Source of the DNA: Candidatus Aminicenantota bacterium
GTDB lineage: Bacteria > Acidobacteriota > Aminicenantia > Aminicenantales > Aminicenantaceae
Direction: 5' to 3'
NCBI GenBank assembly: GCA_004378665.1
Contig: SOIA01000005.1
Location: forward strand, 1-21,918
Length of the DNA stretch: 21,918 bases
Made by a program: the position numbers and the translations under genes. The number at the start of each line of letters is the position of its first letter. The stretch's first letter is position 1. Positions 8,343-15,860 of this stretch are shown here, piece after piece. The notes beneath the pieces are model-generated. The model saw only the letters and a list, made by a program, of their open reading frames with translations. It ran no database searches and was not told the origin of the DNA.

Positions 8343-8788
8343 TCCACTCCTTCTCTTTTAATAACCAGGTCTTCTCCTTCGATTGATAAGTTCAGCCGGC
8401 GGAGGGGACGGGGAGGAGGCCCGCCGATATGAATGCCGTCCTGATCGTACCAGCCATCATGGCAGGCACAGAAAAATTTTCTCTGCTCGGGGAGATAAGT
8501 GACATTGCAGTCCAGATGTGTGCAGACGCCGACAAAGGCCGTATACGAACCGTCATCGTTTTTTTTGATTAGCCCCGGTTTGCTTCCCCAGGGAAAATTT
8601 TCAACTGTATTCGGCTTCATATCCTTGAAATCCGAAAAGGGCAGTGTAACCTGGTCCGGCTCCCTCGTAGGCGGGAAGACAAACTTAAAGACAGGATACA
8701 GCAGAGAGACCGCTAAGGCGCCCAGCCATCCACCGAGAAGTCCGTTTAAAAATTGGCGGCGCGTGAACAGAGAATGCTTGATTCTCAT
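8339..8788 (-). CDS. petC: Rieske iron-sulfur protein
   Basis: A [2Fe-2S] Rieske subunit that takes electrons from quinol at the Qo site. 149 residues. A twin-arginine N-terminus (TRRQFLNG) precedes one membrane helix (about 17-38), indicating Tat export with an uncleaved anchor. Box I is C89-T-H91-L-D-C94 and box II is C107-A-C109-H110-D-G-W-Y114; C94/C109 should form the disulfide. The Pro loop GGPPPRPL is at 122-129. Classical box II reads CxCHGSxY. Here the Ser that hydrogen-bonds the cluster is Gly112, which in other systems accompanies lower potential and menaquinone use. The start overlaps the sdhB stop (ATGA), and the stop overlaps the cytochrome b start. Confidence 0.94.
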   Translation of the reverse strand: MRIKHSLFTRRQFLNGLLGGWLGALAVSLLYPVFKFVFPPTREPDQVTLPFSDFKDMKPNTVENFPWGSKPGLIKKNDDGSYTAFVGVCTHLDCNVTYLPEQRKFFCACHDGWYDQDGIHIGGPPPRPLRRLNLSIEGEDLVIKREGVE

Positions 8789-9510
8789 CTTTCTTTCCTA
8801 AAAATCCGTTTGATCTTTTCGACAACCAGCTTTCTTCTCAATGCTTCGATGCCATCCGCTGGCCGGACATCTTTAGGACAGACCTCGTTGCATTTGAACA
8901 CCGTGTCACACCCCCACAGCCCCGTTTCTGTGTTGACTCTGGACCAGTTAGAAAAAGGTCTTTTATCCCTCGGATCCTTGACAAACCGAAAGAGCTTGGC
9001 CAAAGCTGCGGGTCCCAGGCATCTCTCATCCCGTGCGACCACCGGGCAGGCGCTGTAACAGCACCCACACAGGATGCAGTTGACATACTGAAAAATCTTA
9101 TCCATTTCTCTGTCTTCGATCCGGTGACCCTTCTCCGGTATTTTCCCTTCGGAAAACAGATACGGTTCGATTCTGCGGACAGCCTCAAAAAAGGGCTCCA
9201 TATCCACAGCCAGATCCTTTTGGATTTCCAGATTGGGAAGAGGTTCGATGACGATGACCGAAGATTTCAAGGAATCCACCATGGTCCGGCAGGCCAGATC
9301 GAATTTCCCGTTGATCACCATACCGCATGACCCGCAGATGGCCTCCCGGCAGCTGTAACGGAAAGCAAGTGTACAGTCTTGTTCATTCCGGATGTCCATC
9401 AATGCTTCCAACATCGATTTTTTCTCTTCGGTCTCGTAAGAAAAATCCTGGAAATAGGGGTGCTCATCCTTCATCGGGTCGCATCGCAAAATCCTGAAAA
9501 CGTATTCCAT
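8785..9510 (-). CDS. sdhB: Succinate dehydrogenase/fumarate reductase iron-sulfur subunit
   Basis: Carries the three Fe-S clusters that link the flavoprotein to the membrane anchor of complex II. 241 residues. The plant-type [2Fe-2S] site is C54, C59, C62 and C74 (SCREAICGSCG ... DLAC). The first ferredoxin-like set is C145, C148, C151 and C155 with an extra C150. The second set is C201, C207 and C211 (CDTVFKCNEVCPK). Together these are expected to hold the [4Fe-4S] and [3Fe-4S] clusters. It begins one nt after the sdhA stop and ends overlapping the Rieske start. Sequence alone does not tell succinate oxidation from fumarate reduction. Confidence 0.95.
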   Translation of the reverse strand: MEYVFRILRCDPMKDEHPYFQDFSYETEEKKSMLEALMDIRNEQDCTLAFRYSCREAICGSCGMVINGKFDLACRTMVDSLKSSVIVIEPLPNLEIQKDLAVDMEPFFEAVRRIEPYLFSEGKIPEKGHRIEDREMDKIFQYVNCILCGCCYSACPVVARDERCLGPAALAKLFRFVKDPRDKRPFSNWSRVNTETGLWGCDTVFKCNEVCPKDVRPADGIEALRRKLVVEKIKRIFRKER

Positions 9511-9511
9511 C

Positions 9512-11209
9512 TCAGTATTTCCTGGCTTTTGGCTCGTATTTGGTGATGTTAACCTCTTTAAAATTTATGTGAGGTTTTCCGTCTTTCAACGTGACCAGTG
9601 TGTGCTTGAGCCAGTCCTTATCATTCCGGTCTTGGAAATCCTCACGGAAATGGGAGCCTCTGGTCTCTTCTCTGTTCAACGCCCCCAACGTGATGACCTC
9701 GGCAAGGTCCAGCATGGAATCAAACTCGATGATATTCACGAGTTCCTGGCTGTAGCGGAGGCACTTTCCGGAAATAAGAACTCTTCCATAATCTCCCCTC
9801 AACTCTGAGATCTCATCCAGGGCTGCGGATAAATCTTTCTTATTCCTGAACATGTCGACCTTTTCGCTCATGATCACCTTTAGCCTGTTCAACAGACGGT
9901 GAACCTTTTCTCCTGAATCTTTCTTTCCCCACTCCTCGATCTTCTTTTTCACTTCTAAAGCTTCATCCAGGAGGAACCTTTCCGCATCCTTCGACCCTTT
10001 GCCTCCTTTGACGGCGTGCGAAGCCTCTTCTCCAGCGGTCTTGCCAAACACCACAGTATCCAGCAGCGAGTTGCCACCAAGACGGTTCGCCCCATGAATG
10101 CTCATACAGGCGCATTCCCCGGCCGCGTAAAAACCTTCCACGACCGAGGCGCACTGGGCGTTGACGTCGATTCCTCCCATCGAATAATGCTGCGCCGGCT
10201 GGATGGGAATTGGCGCATCTATGGGATCGATCCCGGCAAAATTGATGCAAATCTCTCTGATACCAGGAAGTCTCTTCTTGATCTTTTTCTCCTCGAGATG
10301 CCGCAGATCCAGATGGACGTACTGGTCTTCAAACCCATTTCCTTTTTCAATCTCTGTCTGGATAGCGCGGGCGACAATATCCCGGGGCGCCAGCTCCATC
10401 GCAGAAGGAGCATAATCCTCCATAAACCTTTTCCCCTTATTGTTCACCAGATAGCCGCCTTCGCCACGCGCGCCCTCCGTGATCAGAATGTTCGTGTCGT
10501 ACAGAGAGGTGGGATGGAACTGAACAAATTCCATGTCTTTCAGAGGAACACCGGCTCTGTAGGCAATCCCGATGCCGCTTCCGTGGTTGATGAAAGCGTT
10601 CGTTGTCCTCAAATAGACTCTCCCGTATCCTCCTGTGGCGAAAATAACAGCACGGGCTTTTATGGGAAAGATATCCCCTGTCGCCAGATCATAAACCACA
10701 ACTCCCAGACACTTTCCATCTTTGACAGCGAGTTTGGTCACCAGCCATTCGTTAAAAAACTTGACCTTCCTCCGGACGGATTGCTCGAAAAGAGTGTGGA
10801 GGATGACCAGGCCGGTCCTGTCCGCCGCATAGCAGGTTCGAGGGAATCCTGCCCCCCCAAACGGCCTCTGGGCGATGACCCCACCCGGAAAGCGGCTGAA
10901 CGGAACACCCAGATGCTCCAGTTCGTAGATGGTCGAAATCGCCTTCTCGCACATCAGCTCGGCGATATCCTGGTCGGCCAAATAATCGCTTCCCTTGATG
11001 GTGTCGAAAGCATGCTTCTCCCAGGTATCATCCTGACCATCAGGGCTGTTTCCCAGAGCTGCATTGATCCCTCCCTGGGCGGCAACGGAATGCGAGCGGA
11101 GCGGATGGACTTTGGATATGACAGCGACTTTGAGTTGGGGATCACTGGCGAGTGCGGCAGCCAACCCGGCCAATCCACCCCCAACAACAAGGATATCCTG
11201 ACTTAACAT
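9512..11209 (-). CDS. sdhA: Succinate dehydrogenase/fumarate reductase flavoprotein subunit
   Basis: FAD-containing catalytic subunit oxidising succinate to fumarate, or the reverse. 565 residues. The FAD dinucleotide motif GGGLAG is at 10-15. H40 in RSHSVAAQGG is the expected covalent FAD-linking His. Substrate-site residues are H232 (FHPTS), the EGARGEGG loop at 245-252, R276 (APRD), H341 (PAQHYSMGG) and R376 (HGANRLGGNSLLD). The start codon follows the sdhC stop directly (TGAATG), and sdhB follows after one nt. All recognised active-site residues are intact. Its place in an operon with Rieske/cytochrome b suggests it feeds the quinone pool used by that complex, or draws from it. Confidence 0.96.
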   Translation of the reverse strand: MLSQDILVVGGGLAGLAAALASDPQLKVAVISKVHPLRSHSVAAQGGINAALGNSPDGQDDTWEKHAFDTIKGSDYLADQDIAELMCEKAISTIYELEHLGVPFSRFPGGVIAQRPFGGAGFPRTCYAADRTGLVILHTLFEQSVRRKVKFFNEWLVTKLAVKDGKCLGVVVYDLATGDIFPIKARAVIFATGGYGRVYLRTTNAFINHGSGIGIAYRAGVPLKDMEFVQFHPTSLYDTNILITEGARGEGGYLVNNKGKRFMEDYAPSAMELAPRDIVARAIQTEIEKGNGFEDQYVHLDLRHLEEKKIKKRLPGIREICINFAGIDPIDAPIPIQPAQHYSMGGIDVNAQCASVVEGFYAAGECACMSIHGANRLGGNSLLDTVVFGKTAGEEASHAVKGGKGSKDAERFLLDEALEVKKKIEEWGKKDSGEKVHRLLNRLKVIMSEKVDMFRNKKDLSAALDEISELRGDYGRVLISGKCLRYSQELVNIIEFDSMLDLAEVITLGALNREETRGSHFREDFQDRNDKDWLKHTLVTLKDGKPHINFKEVNITKYEPKARKY

Positions 11210-11518
11210 TCAGTAGTTCCTGGTGAAGTACACGATGAGCAGCAGGACACTCAAGATAACGCTGAGGAGAGTGAAAACCCAGAAAAGCAGCTTTTCCTTC
11301 TTCACCCCCAGGTCGATGATGACCGTCCTCAAGCCGTAAAGTGCATGGAAAACGATCAAGATGATCAGGAGAGTGTCAGTCAAAGGATTAGTGTGAAGAA
11401 CCAGAGCCCAATCCGGCTTCTGCTCCTTTGTCATCAAGAAAAATGACGTGAGAAACTTCACGCCCAGGAGGAGAATCAACAGGAGGCCGCTCACGCGGTG
11501 GAAGATCCAAACAAACAT
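11210..11518 (-). CDS. sdhC: Succinate dehydrogenase cytochrome b-type membrane anchor (single, short)
   Basis: 102 residues with three membrane helices (about 5-28, 47-70 and 77-98). FHRVSG at 6-11 matches the HRxSG quinone-site motif of SdhC. FHALYGLRTVIIDL at 57-70 resembles the heme-ligand helix of SdhC/SdhD proteins, with H58 the candidate heme b ligand. The frame upstream of ATG 11518 hits TAA within 13 codons and has no other ATG, and a GAAGGG ribosome site precedes this ATG, so the short N-terminus is real. No second anchor gene lies next to it: the gene upstream is a response regulator and the next downstream is sdhA. Complex II usually has two small anchors or one of about 200+ residues, so this arrangement is unusual. 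Confidence 0.85.
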   Translation of the reverse strand: MFVWIFHRVSGLLLILLLGVKFLTSFFLMTKEQKPDWALVLHTNPLTDTLLIILIVFHALYGLRTVIIDLGVKKEKLLFWVFTLLSVILSVLLLIVYFTRNY

Positions 11519-11546
11519 AAAATATTTCCCTTCTTTGGAGGATATA

Positions 11547-11575
11547 TTAAATTAAAGTCAAAAAGGAATGTCAAG
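11547..11575 (-). promoter_or_regulatory. sigma70-type promoter for sdh/Rieske/cyt b operon
   Basis: On the minus strand a perfect -35 TTGACA (11575-11570), a 17-nt spacer and TTTAAT (11552-11547) lie about 30 nt upstream of the sdhC ATG. It sits in the 78-nt gap after the response-regulator stop, so the respiratory operon can be transcribed separately from the two-component unit. Confidence 0.65.
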
Positions 11576-11596
11576 GAAAAGGAAAAATTCGGGTGA

Positions 11597-12967
11597 CTAC
11601 TCTTTTTTACCAGAAGAAATACTGTAAACTTTCATCTTATAACTCAATATCCTCTCCGTGATCCCCAGGGCGCGCGCAGCCTTGCTCTTCACAGAACCGT
11701 TCTCTAAAAGTGCTTTTTTTATTTCCTTGGCTTCCAAATTCTTGACTTTCTCCTTCAAAGACGCCCCTTCTTGAACGAACTCTTCTTCTTGCTTCTCTTT
11801 TAAGAACACAGGTAAATCGGAAGAGGTTATCGTCTGCCCCTCACAAAAAACAACGGCTCTCTCAATGATGTTCTCCAATTCTCTGATGTTTCCAGGGAAA
11901 GAATAGTTGATAAGAGCGTTCATTGCTTCGGCTGAGATTCCCTCGATCTTTTTCCCCTCTCTCTCGCTGTATTTCCGGGTGAAATTGTCAACAAGAGAAG
12001 ACACATCCTCCTTTCTTTCTCGCAGAGGAGGGACGTGAATCTGGATCACGTTCAACCGGTAATACAGGTCGGGCCTGAATTTATCCTCTTTCATCAACGT
12101 GTCCAGATCCTTGTTCGTGGCGGCAATGATCCTCACATCAGACTTCAACGGCTTGGAAGAGCCCAGCCGGTAAAACTCTTTCTCCTGGAGAAAGCGCAGG
12201 AGTTTGACCTGGAGCTGCAAGGGCAGGTCACCGATTTCATCCAGAAAAAGAGTTCCGCCCGAGGCCGCTTCAAATTTACCTATTTTCCGCTCGTAGGCTC
12301 CGGTGAAGGAGCCCTTTTCCGCCCCGAACAGCTCACTCTCGATCAGGGTCTCGGGCAAGGAGGGGATGTTGATAGCCAGATACAGCTCTTTTTTTCTCTT
12401 CGAGGAATAATGAATTGTGCGGGCCACAAAATCTTTTCCTGTTCCGGTCTCGCCTGAAATCAGTACTGTGGCATCGCTCTTCGATGATTTCGAAACCAGA
12501 AGAGCGACTTCTTCCATCCTGGATGAGTTGAAAACGAAGTTTTTGGCACTGAATTTCTCCTTCAGTGAATCCTGGAGTGTGGAGACCTCTTTCTTCAGCT
12601 TCTGCCGTTCCAGCGCCCGACCAATAACCAGGAGAAACTTCTTAAAATCAATCGGTTTGACGATGTAATCATAGGCTCCTTTTTTAATGGCTTCAACGGC
12701 ATTCTCAACGTTGGCAAAAGCAGTGACCATGATGGGAGTCACAAGAGGATTCTTCTCCAAGATATCCTGGATCACATCGATTCCTGTCTCTCCGTCCAGC
12801 TTGAAATCCACAACGGCAATGTCCACAGGATGAAGGGCGATAATATCAATCGCCTCCTGGCCGGAAGATGACTCAAAAACAGTATAGTCTTGCTGCTCGA
12901 GGTTCTCGCAGATCAATCTTCTCTGAAGAGGGTCGTCTTCGACGACCAGAATGTTAGCCTTGCTCAT
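11597..12967 (-). CDS. NtrC-family sigma54-dependent response regulator
   Basis: 456 residues in three parts. The receiver domain (1-115) has D11/D12, phospho-acceptor D54, T82 and K104. The AAA+ domain (about 140-380) has Walker A GETGTGKD at 172-179, the sigma54-contact loop GSFTGA at 219-224 (a common variant of GAFTGA) and Walker B LFLDEIGD at 240-247. A Fis-type helix-turn-helix (KAARALGITERIL, about 429-441) ends the protein. It should activate RNA polymerase-sigma54 when phosphorylated. The ATG at 12967 has AGGAGG 5 nt upstream, and the kinase stop is one nt before it, so the kinase is its cognate partner. A consensus sigma54 promoter heads this same five-gene unit, which suggests positive autoregulation. 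The signal is not known. Confidence 0.95.
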   Translation of the reverse strand: MSKANILVVEDDPLQRRLICENLEQQDYTVFESSSGQEAIDIIALHPVDIAVVDFKLDGETGIDVIQDILEKNPLVTPIMVTAFANVENAVEAIKKGAYDYIVKPIDFKKFLLVIGRALERQKLKKEVSTLQDSLKEKFSAKNFVFNSSRMEEVALLVSKSSKSDATVLISGETGTGKDFVARTIHYSSKRKKELYLAINIPSLPETLIESELFGAEKGSFTGAYERKIGKFEAASGGTLFLDEIGDLPLQLQVKLLRFLQEKEFYRLGSSKPLKSDVRIIAATNKDLDTLMKEDKFRPDLYYRLNVIQIHVPPLRERKEDVSSLVDNFTRKYSEREGKKIEGISAEAMNALINYSFPGNIRELENIIERAVVFCEGQTITSSDLPVFLKEKQEEEFVQEGASLKEKVKNLEAKEIKKALLENGSVKSKAARALGITERILSYKMKVYSISSGKKE

Positions 12968-12968
12968 C

Positions 12969-14210
12969 TCATCCTCCTGGAATCTGGATGAAAAAAGTCG
13001 TTCCCTGTCCTGTTTGACTCTGAACCGCTATCTCCCCTTCATGGGTTTCGATGATCTTTTTAGTCAGATAAAGCCCGATTCCCATTCCCTTTTTTTTCGT
13101 GGAGAAGAACGGCTCGAAAATCCGATCATGATCTTCTTCTGGAATCCCCCGCCCCGAATCATCTATTTTCATCTCTACTTTTTTCTTTCTCTTCCGTACG
13201 TGGATTGAAATCCTTCCTTCCTCGCTGGCCTCCAGTGAGTTCCTTAAAAGGTTTAAAAGAGCCTGTTTCATCAACCCTTTATCTGCATTGAGTAAGATGG
13301 ATGAGGATTCGGAATAATGGATTTCCACTTGATCCGTGCTGAATTCTTTCAAAAGAGAATCCCGTACCTCCGAAACCATTTCAGCCAGAGGAAACTTCTC
13401 TTTTTTCAAACTCAAAGGCTTTAAACTGATCGAGAATTGATCGATAATCCCGGAAACTTTCTGAATTTCTTCCTTCCCTAACTCGACATCATTCTGCAGC
13501 TCCCGGGGAACTTTTTTATCAAGCAGCTCGAAAAGAAGAGAAAGGCTGTTCAAAGGATTCTTGATCTCATGGGCGACACCCGAAGTGAAAGCAGAAATCT
13601 CTCTGTATCTCTCCTTTTCCCTTTTTTCGTCCTCTGCTTCTTTTTTCTTCTCAATATAATGCCGCTGAAGTTGATAAAGTCCTAAAAAGAAAACAATGCC
13701 GATGATGGAAATCAGGCCGAAAATCAAGAAAAAATTCCTCCGTGAATAGGCAATCATCTCTTCCAGGTTTTCCAAAGAATACCCAATATAAAGGAAATAG
13801 ATTTTACCTTCTTCAGGGGAAAAAGGAGAAAATAAATTGAATATCTTGCCCGCTGGAGAGTCGATGACCCAGGACTCCTCATCTTCTGCAGCCTGGAGAG
13901 AGAGAGGAAGGTATCCCTCAAACCGGGTACTCCAGCCCAGAATGTTTTTCTCCTCGTCCAGCAGAGCTATGTAATAGATGTCTTCCTTCCCGGAGTAGGA
14001 CTCGAAGATCTCATTCACAGAATAGTCCTCTCTTAAGAAATGGGAGATGTTGGCAGCAAAAATCTCTGCCGCAGCCTGGAGCTGCTCTTTGACTAAATCC
14101 TCTGTTTTGTTCTTGATGTAGGTTCGGTTCAAGGATGAAAGGACAAAAAAAATAACCAGTATCCCAAGAAACGGAAGGTAAAAAAAGAGAAGAAAATTCC
14201 TGCCCCTCAA
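12969..14210 (-). CDS. Membrane sensor histidine kinase
   Basis: 413 residues. TM1 (about 5-26), a periplasmic region (about 27-158) that looks like a small PAS/dCache-type sensor (YYIALLDEEKNILG around 79-92), TM2 (about 159-180), a short coiled linker, then the dimerisation/phosphotransfer domain with H214 in SGVAHEIKNPLNS. The ATPase domain has the N box NLLRNSLEAS (N320/N324), G1 box DSGRG (351-355), F box and G2 GMGIGLYL (375-382). The first codon is TTG at 14210, overlapping the upstream stop (TTGA). No other start codon with Met occurs before TM1 ends, so TTG is accepted. An AAGG lies 9 nt upstream. It is coupled to the small secreted protein upstream and the regulator downstream. Confidence 0.93.
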   Translation of the reverse strand: MRGRNFLLFFYLPFLGILVIFFVLSSLNRTYIKNKTEDLVKEQLQAAAEIFAANISHFLREDYSVNEIFESYSGKEDIYYIALLDEEKNILGWSTRFEGYLPLSLQAAEDEESWVIDSPAGKIFNLFSPFSPEEGKIYFLYIGYSLENLEEMIAYSRRNFFLIFGLISIIGIVFFLGLYQLQRHYIEKKKEAEDEKREKERYREISAFTSGVAHEIKNPLNSLSLLFELLDKKVPRELQNDVELGKEEIQKVSGIIDQFSISLKPLSLKKEKFPLAEMVSEVRDSLLKEFSTDQVEIHYSESSSILLNADKGLMKQALLNLLRNSLEASEEGRISIHVRKRKKKVEMKIDDSGRGIPEEDHDRIFEPFFSTKKKGMGIGLYLTKKIIETHEGEIAVQSQTGQGTTFFIQIPGG

Positions 14211-14638
14211 AACCGTTTGCCTTTTCTTCTCTTTCTTTGTTTCATCTCGCCGCCTCTCCAGGCTGGAAAGCCTTTTTTATCCCTGAGCATGATAATCTCT
14301 CCGCGGTATCGAATCTGACGAGCAATGATATTCTTCTGTCCATCTGTAGAATACTGTGATCCTGTGACTTCCAGCTCCTCCCCTTTGTGGAAATCATGAG
14401 TGAAAAACCGTACCGGGCTAATCTCCACATTATACATCTCTTTTGTTTTTTTCTCCTCTATCACAACGATCAAGAAAGGAGAGGCATCTTTATAACGCGG
14501 CTCCATAATAATCCTTTGGATTGTTCCATAGATCTTTTTCTCTGTATCCACATTGTAGAAGTGACCGGTCGTCTGACAAAAGACTGCGCTCTGGAACACT
14601 AACAGGCCCAGCAGAATAACACAAAAGCCTTTCCTCAT
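14207..14638 (-). CDS. Small secreted OB-fold-like protein of unknown function
   Basis: 143 residues. Signal peptide 1-21 (FQSAVFC-Q; also readable as a poor lipobox). The mature part begins YGTIQRIIMEP and runs through alternating beta segments with a central FLIVVIEEK, an acidic/basic loop, GEELEVTGSQY and IIARQIRYRG, then MLRDKKGFPAWRGG, and ends in a very basic tail (KQRKRRKGKRF). The G-x-V/I opening, EVTGS turn and LRDxxGxPxW ending suggest a small OB-fold beta-barrel, which I infer from pattern only. The frame extends to an ATG at 14665, but ATG 14638 has GGAG at 7 nt and overlaps the barrel-protein stop (ATGA), so I chose it. Placed directly before the kinase, it may be part of the sensed or sensing envelope module. 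Confidence 0.75.
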   Translation of the reverse strand: MRKGFCVILLGLLVFQSAVFCQTTGHFYNVDTEKKIYGTIQRIIMEPRYKDASPFLIVVIEEKKTKEMYNVEISPVRFFTHDFHKGEELEVTGSQYSTDGQKNIIARQIRYRGEIIMLRDKKGFPAWRGGEMKQRKRRKGKRF

Positions 14639-15777
14639 TTCTTTACTCCAAAGAACACATTCCATTCCACGCCCAATGAGAGGAAATTCCCCTGCCAGTC
14701 AAAGAGGGGGTCATTGGACTGGTTATCGATGGTGATGTAAGAGAGGAATAGCGAAATCCTGGAAAAATTCTTTTCCAATCTGGCCTCGAACTGTTCTCTT
14801 GTATCCTGTCGTGTCACGCCCAACGGATTCCCTTCCAGGTCCAGGCTCTCGATCCCGGGGAATTCTTTCTCAGACTTAGTATAACTCATTTTGAGTTCGA
14901 TATTCCAGGGAACCAGCACGGTGAGCTCACTGCCGATCTGGTATCCCTGCCAGGAAAACCTGTCATAGGAAGGATTCTCCACCATATAAAATTCCAACGC
15001 AGAAGAGAATGGATTTTCACCTGAAAGAGTCCACTGTTTCATTCCTGAGATATTGAAACCAACTCGGCTGCCTATTCCCTGAGCAATCAGGCCTTTCACA
15101 GCACAGATCTGGATGGCCTGGTCCTCATCCGCAGTGGAAGGATAAATGATGATATCCCTTCGTCCTCCGCGGAATCCGTGCTCTTCCTCGATAGGCACTT
15201 CCTCTGATGCCTCGGAGTTGAGATAATATTTATATCCCCAGCTCAACTCGGCTTTGATCGTGGTCCTCGTCTGGAAGTAAGCGTCAAAAGAAGCATCCAG
15301 AGAATGGCTGATAAAATTAAACAACGAATTCCCGTAATGCTTGTATTCCAGGATATAATTCGTCTTAAATATCGAGGTCGGGCTGAGATAGGCCTTGAAG
15401 GCACCCAGGAAATTAAAAGACAGATAATTGAAATCTTCGTAATCAGGCCTGTAGAACATCCCCTGGCCTATGAGAGCAAAATAAAAAGCTGACTTTTCGC
15501 TGGCGGGATAAAGATAATCCAATCCGACATCCAGGTAAGAGTAGGAAAGGTTGGGATGTTGATGGGCATAGACATAGTTTCCCTCCGCAAAGAGTGATAT
15601 CTTCGAAAAATCTTTATCCAGATAAAAATTGAGTGAAGACAACTGATCATTTTCAGGGTATGCGTTCTGAAAAACATTATCCGTCCTGTATTGAAAGAAT
15701 GCGAACGAAAACGTGTCCGCTGTCAGAGGCAAGCTCACCGCAGTCAGCACAAAAAAGAGCGCGATGGTTCTTCTCAC
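14635..15777 (-). CDS. Predicted outer-membrane beta-barrel protein
   Basis: 380 residues. A signal peptide (about 1-20, cleavage after LTA) is followed by many alternating polar/aromatic segments rich in Tyr and Phe (for example SYLDVGLDYLYPA, FKTNYILEYKHYG, AELSWGYKYYLNS, ISLFLSYITI) and a final amphipathic strand FLSLGVEWNVFFGV. These are hallmarks of an outer-membrane barrel of roughly 16-18 strands. No named family is recognised. The start is GTG at 15777 with AAGGAGG 4 nt upstream. A strong hairpin lies just ahead of this ribosome site. The stop overlaps the next gene by ATGA. In context it could be a channel or porin whose level is set by the kinase/regulator encoded downstream. Confidence 0.75.
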   Translation of the reverse strand: MRRTIALFFVLTAVSLPLTADTFSFAFFQYRTDNVFQNAYPENDQLSSLNFYLDKDFSKISLFAEGNYVYAHQHPNLSYSYLDVGLDYLYPASEKSAFYFALIGQGMFYRPDYEDFNYLSFNFLGAFKAYLSPTSIFKTNYILEYKHYGNSLFNFISHSLDASFDAYFQTRTTIKAELSWGYKYYLNSEASEEVPIEEEHGFRGGRRDIIIYPSTADEDQAIQICAVKGLIAQGIGSRVGFNISGMKQWTLSGENPFSSALEFYMVENPSYDRFSWQGYQIGSELTVLVPWNIELKMSYTKSEKEFPGIESLDLEGNPLGVTRQDTREQFEARLEKNFSRISLFLSYITIDNQSNDPLFDWQGNFLSLGVEWNVFFGVKK

Positions 15778-15794
15778 TGTTCCTCCTTACGAAA

Positions 15795-15827
15795 AGAGGG
15801 AAAAGGAGGTCCTCTCCTTTTCCCTCT
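15795..15827 (-). terminator. Strong hairpin between TSP3-like gene and barrel gene
   Basis: A perfect 14-bp inverted repeat (AGAGGGAAAAGGAG/CTCCTTTTCCCTCT) with a 5-nt loop. On the minus strand the stem runs into TTTTCG, a short U-run. It sits 17 nt upstream of the barrel gene start within the operon, so it could be a partial terminator, attenuator or RNA-stabilising element. Confidence 0.6.
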
Positions 15828-15835
15828 GAGTCCTG

Positions 15836-15853
15836 AGAGAGGAAGTCCTCTCT
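15836..15853 (-). repeat. Second small hairpin in the same gap
   Basis: A 7-bp perfect stem (AGAGAGG/CCTCTCT) with a 4-nt loop, 8 nt from the larger hairpin and 7 nt after the stop of the TSP3-like gene. There is no T-tract. Together the two fill most of the 83-nt gap. Confidence 0.45.
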
Positions 15854-15860
15854 TCACAGT

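Noticed and set aside
10016..11206. Plus-strand open frame of 396 codons
   Set aside because: It is exactly antisense to sdhA, which has intact FAD and substrate residues. The antisense product has no recognisable domain.
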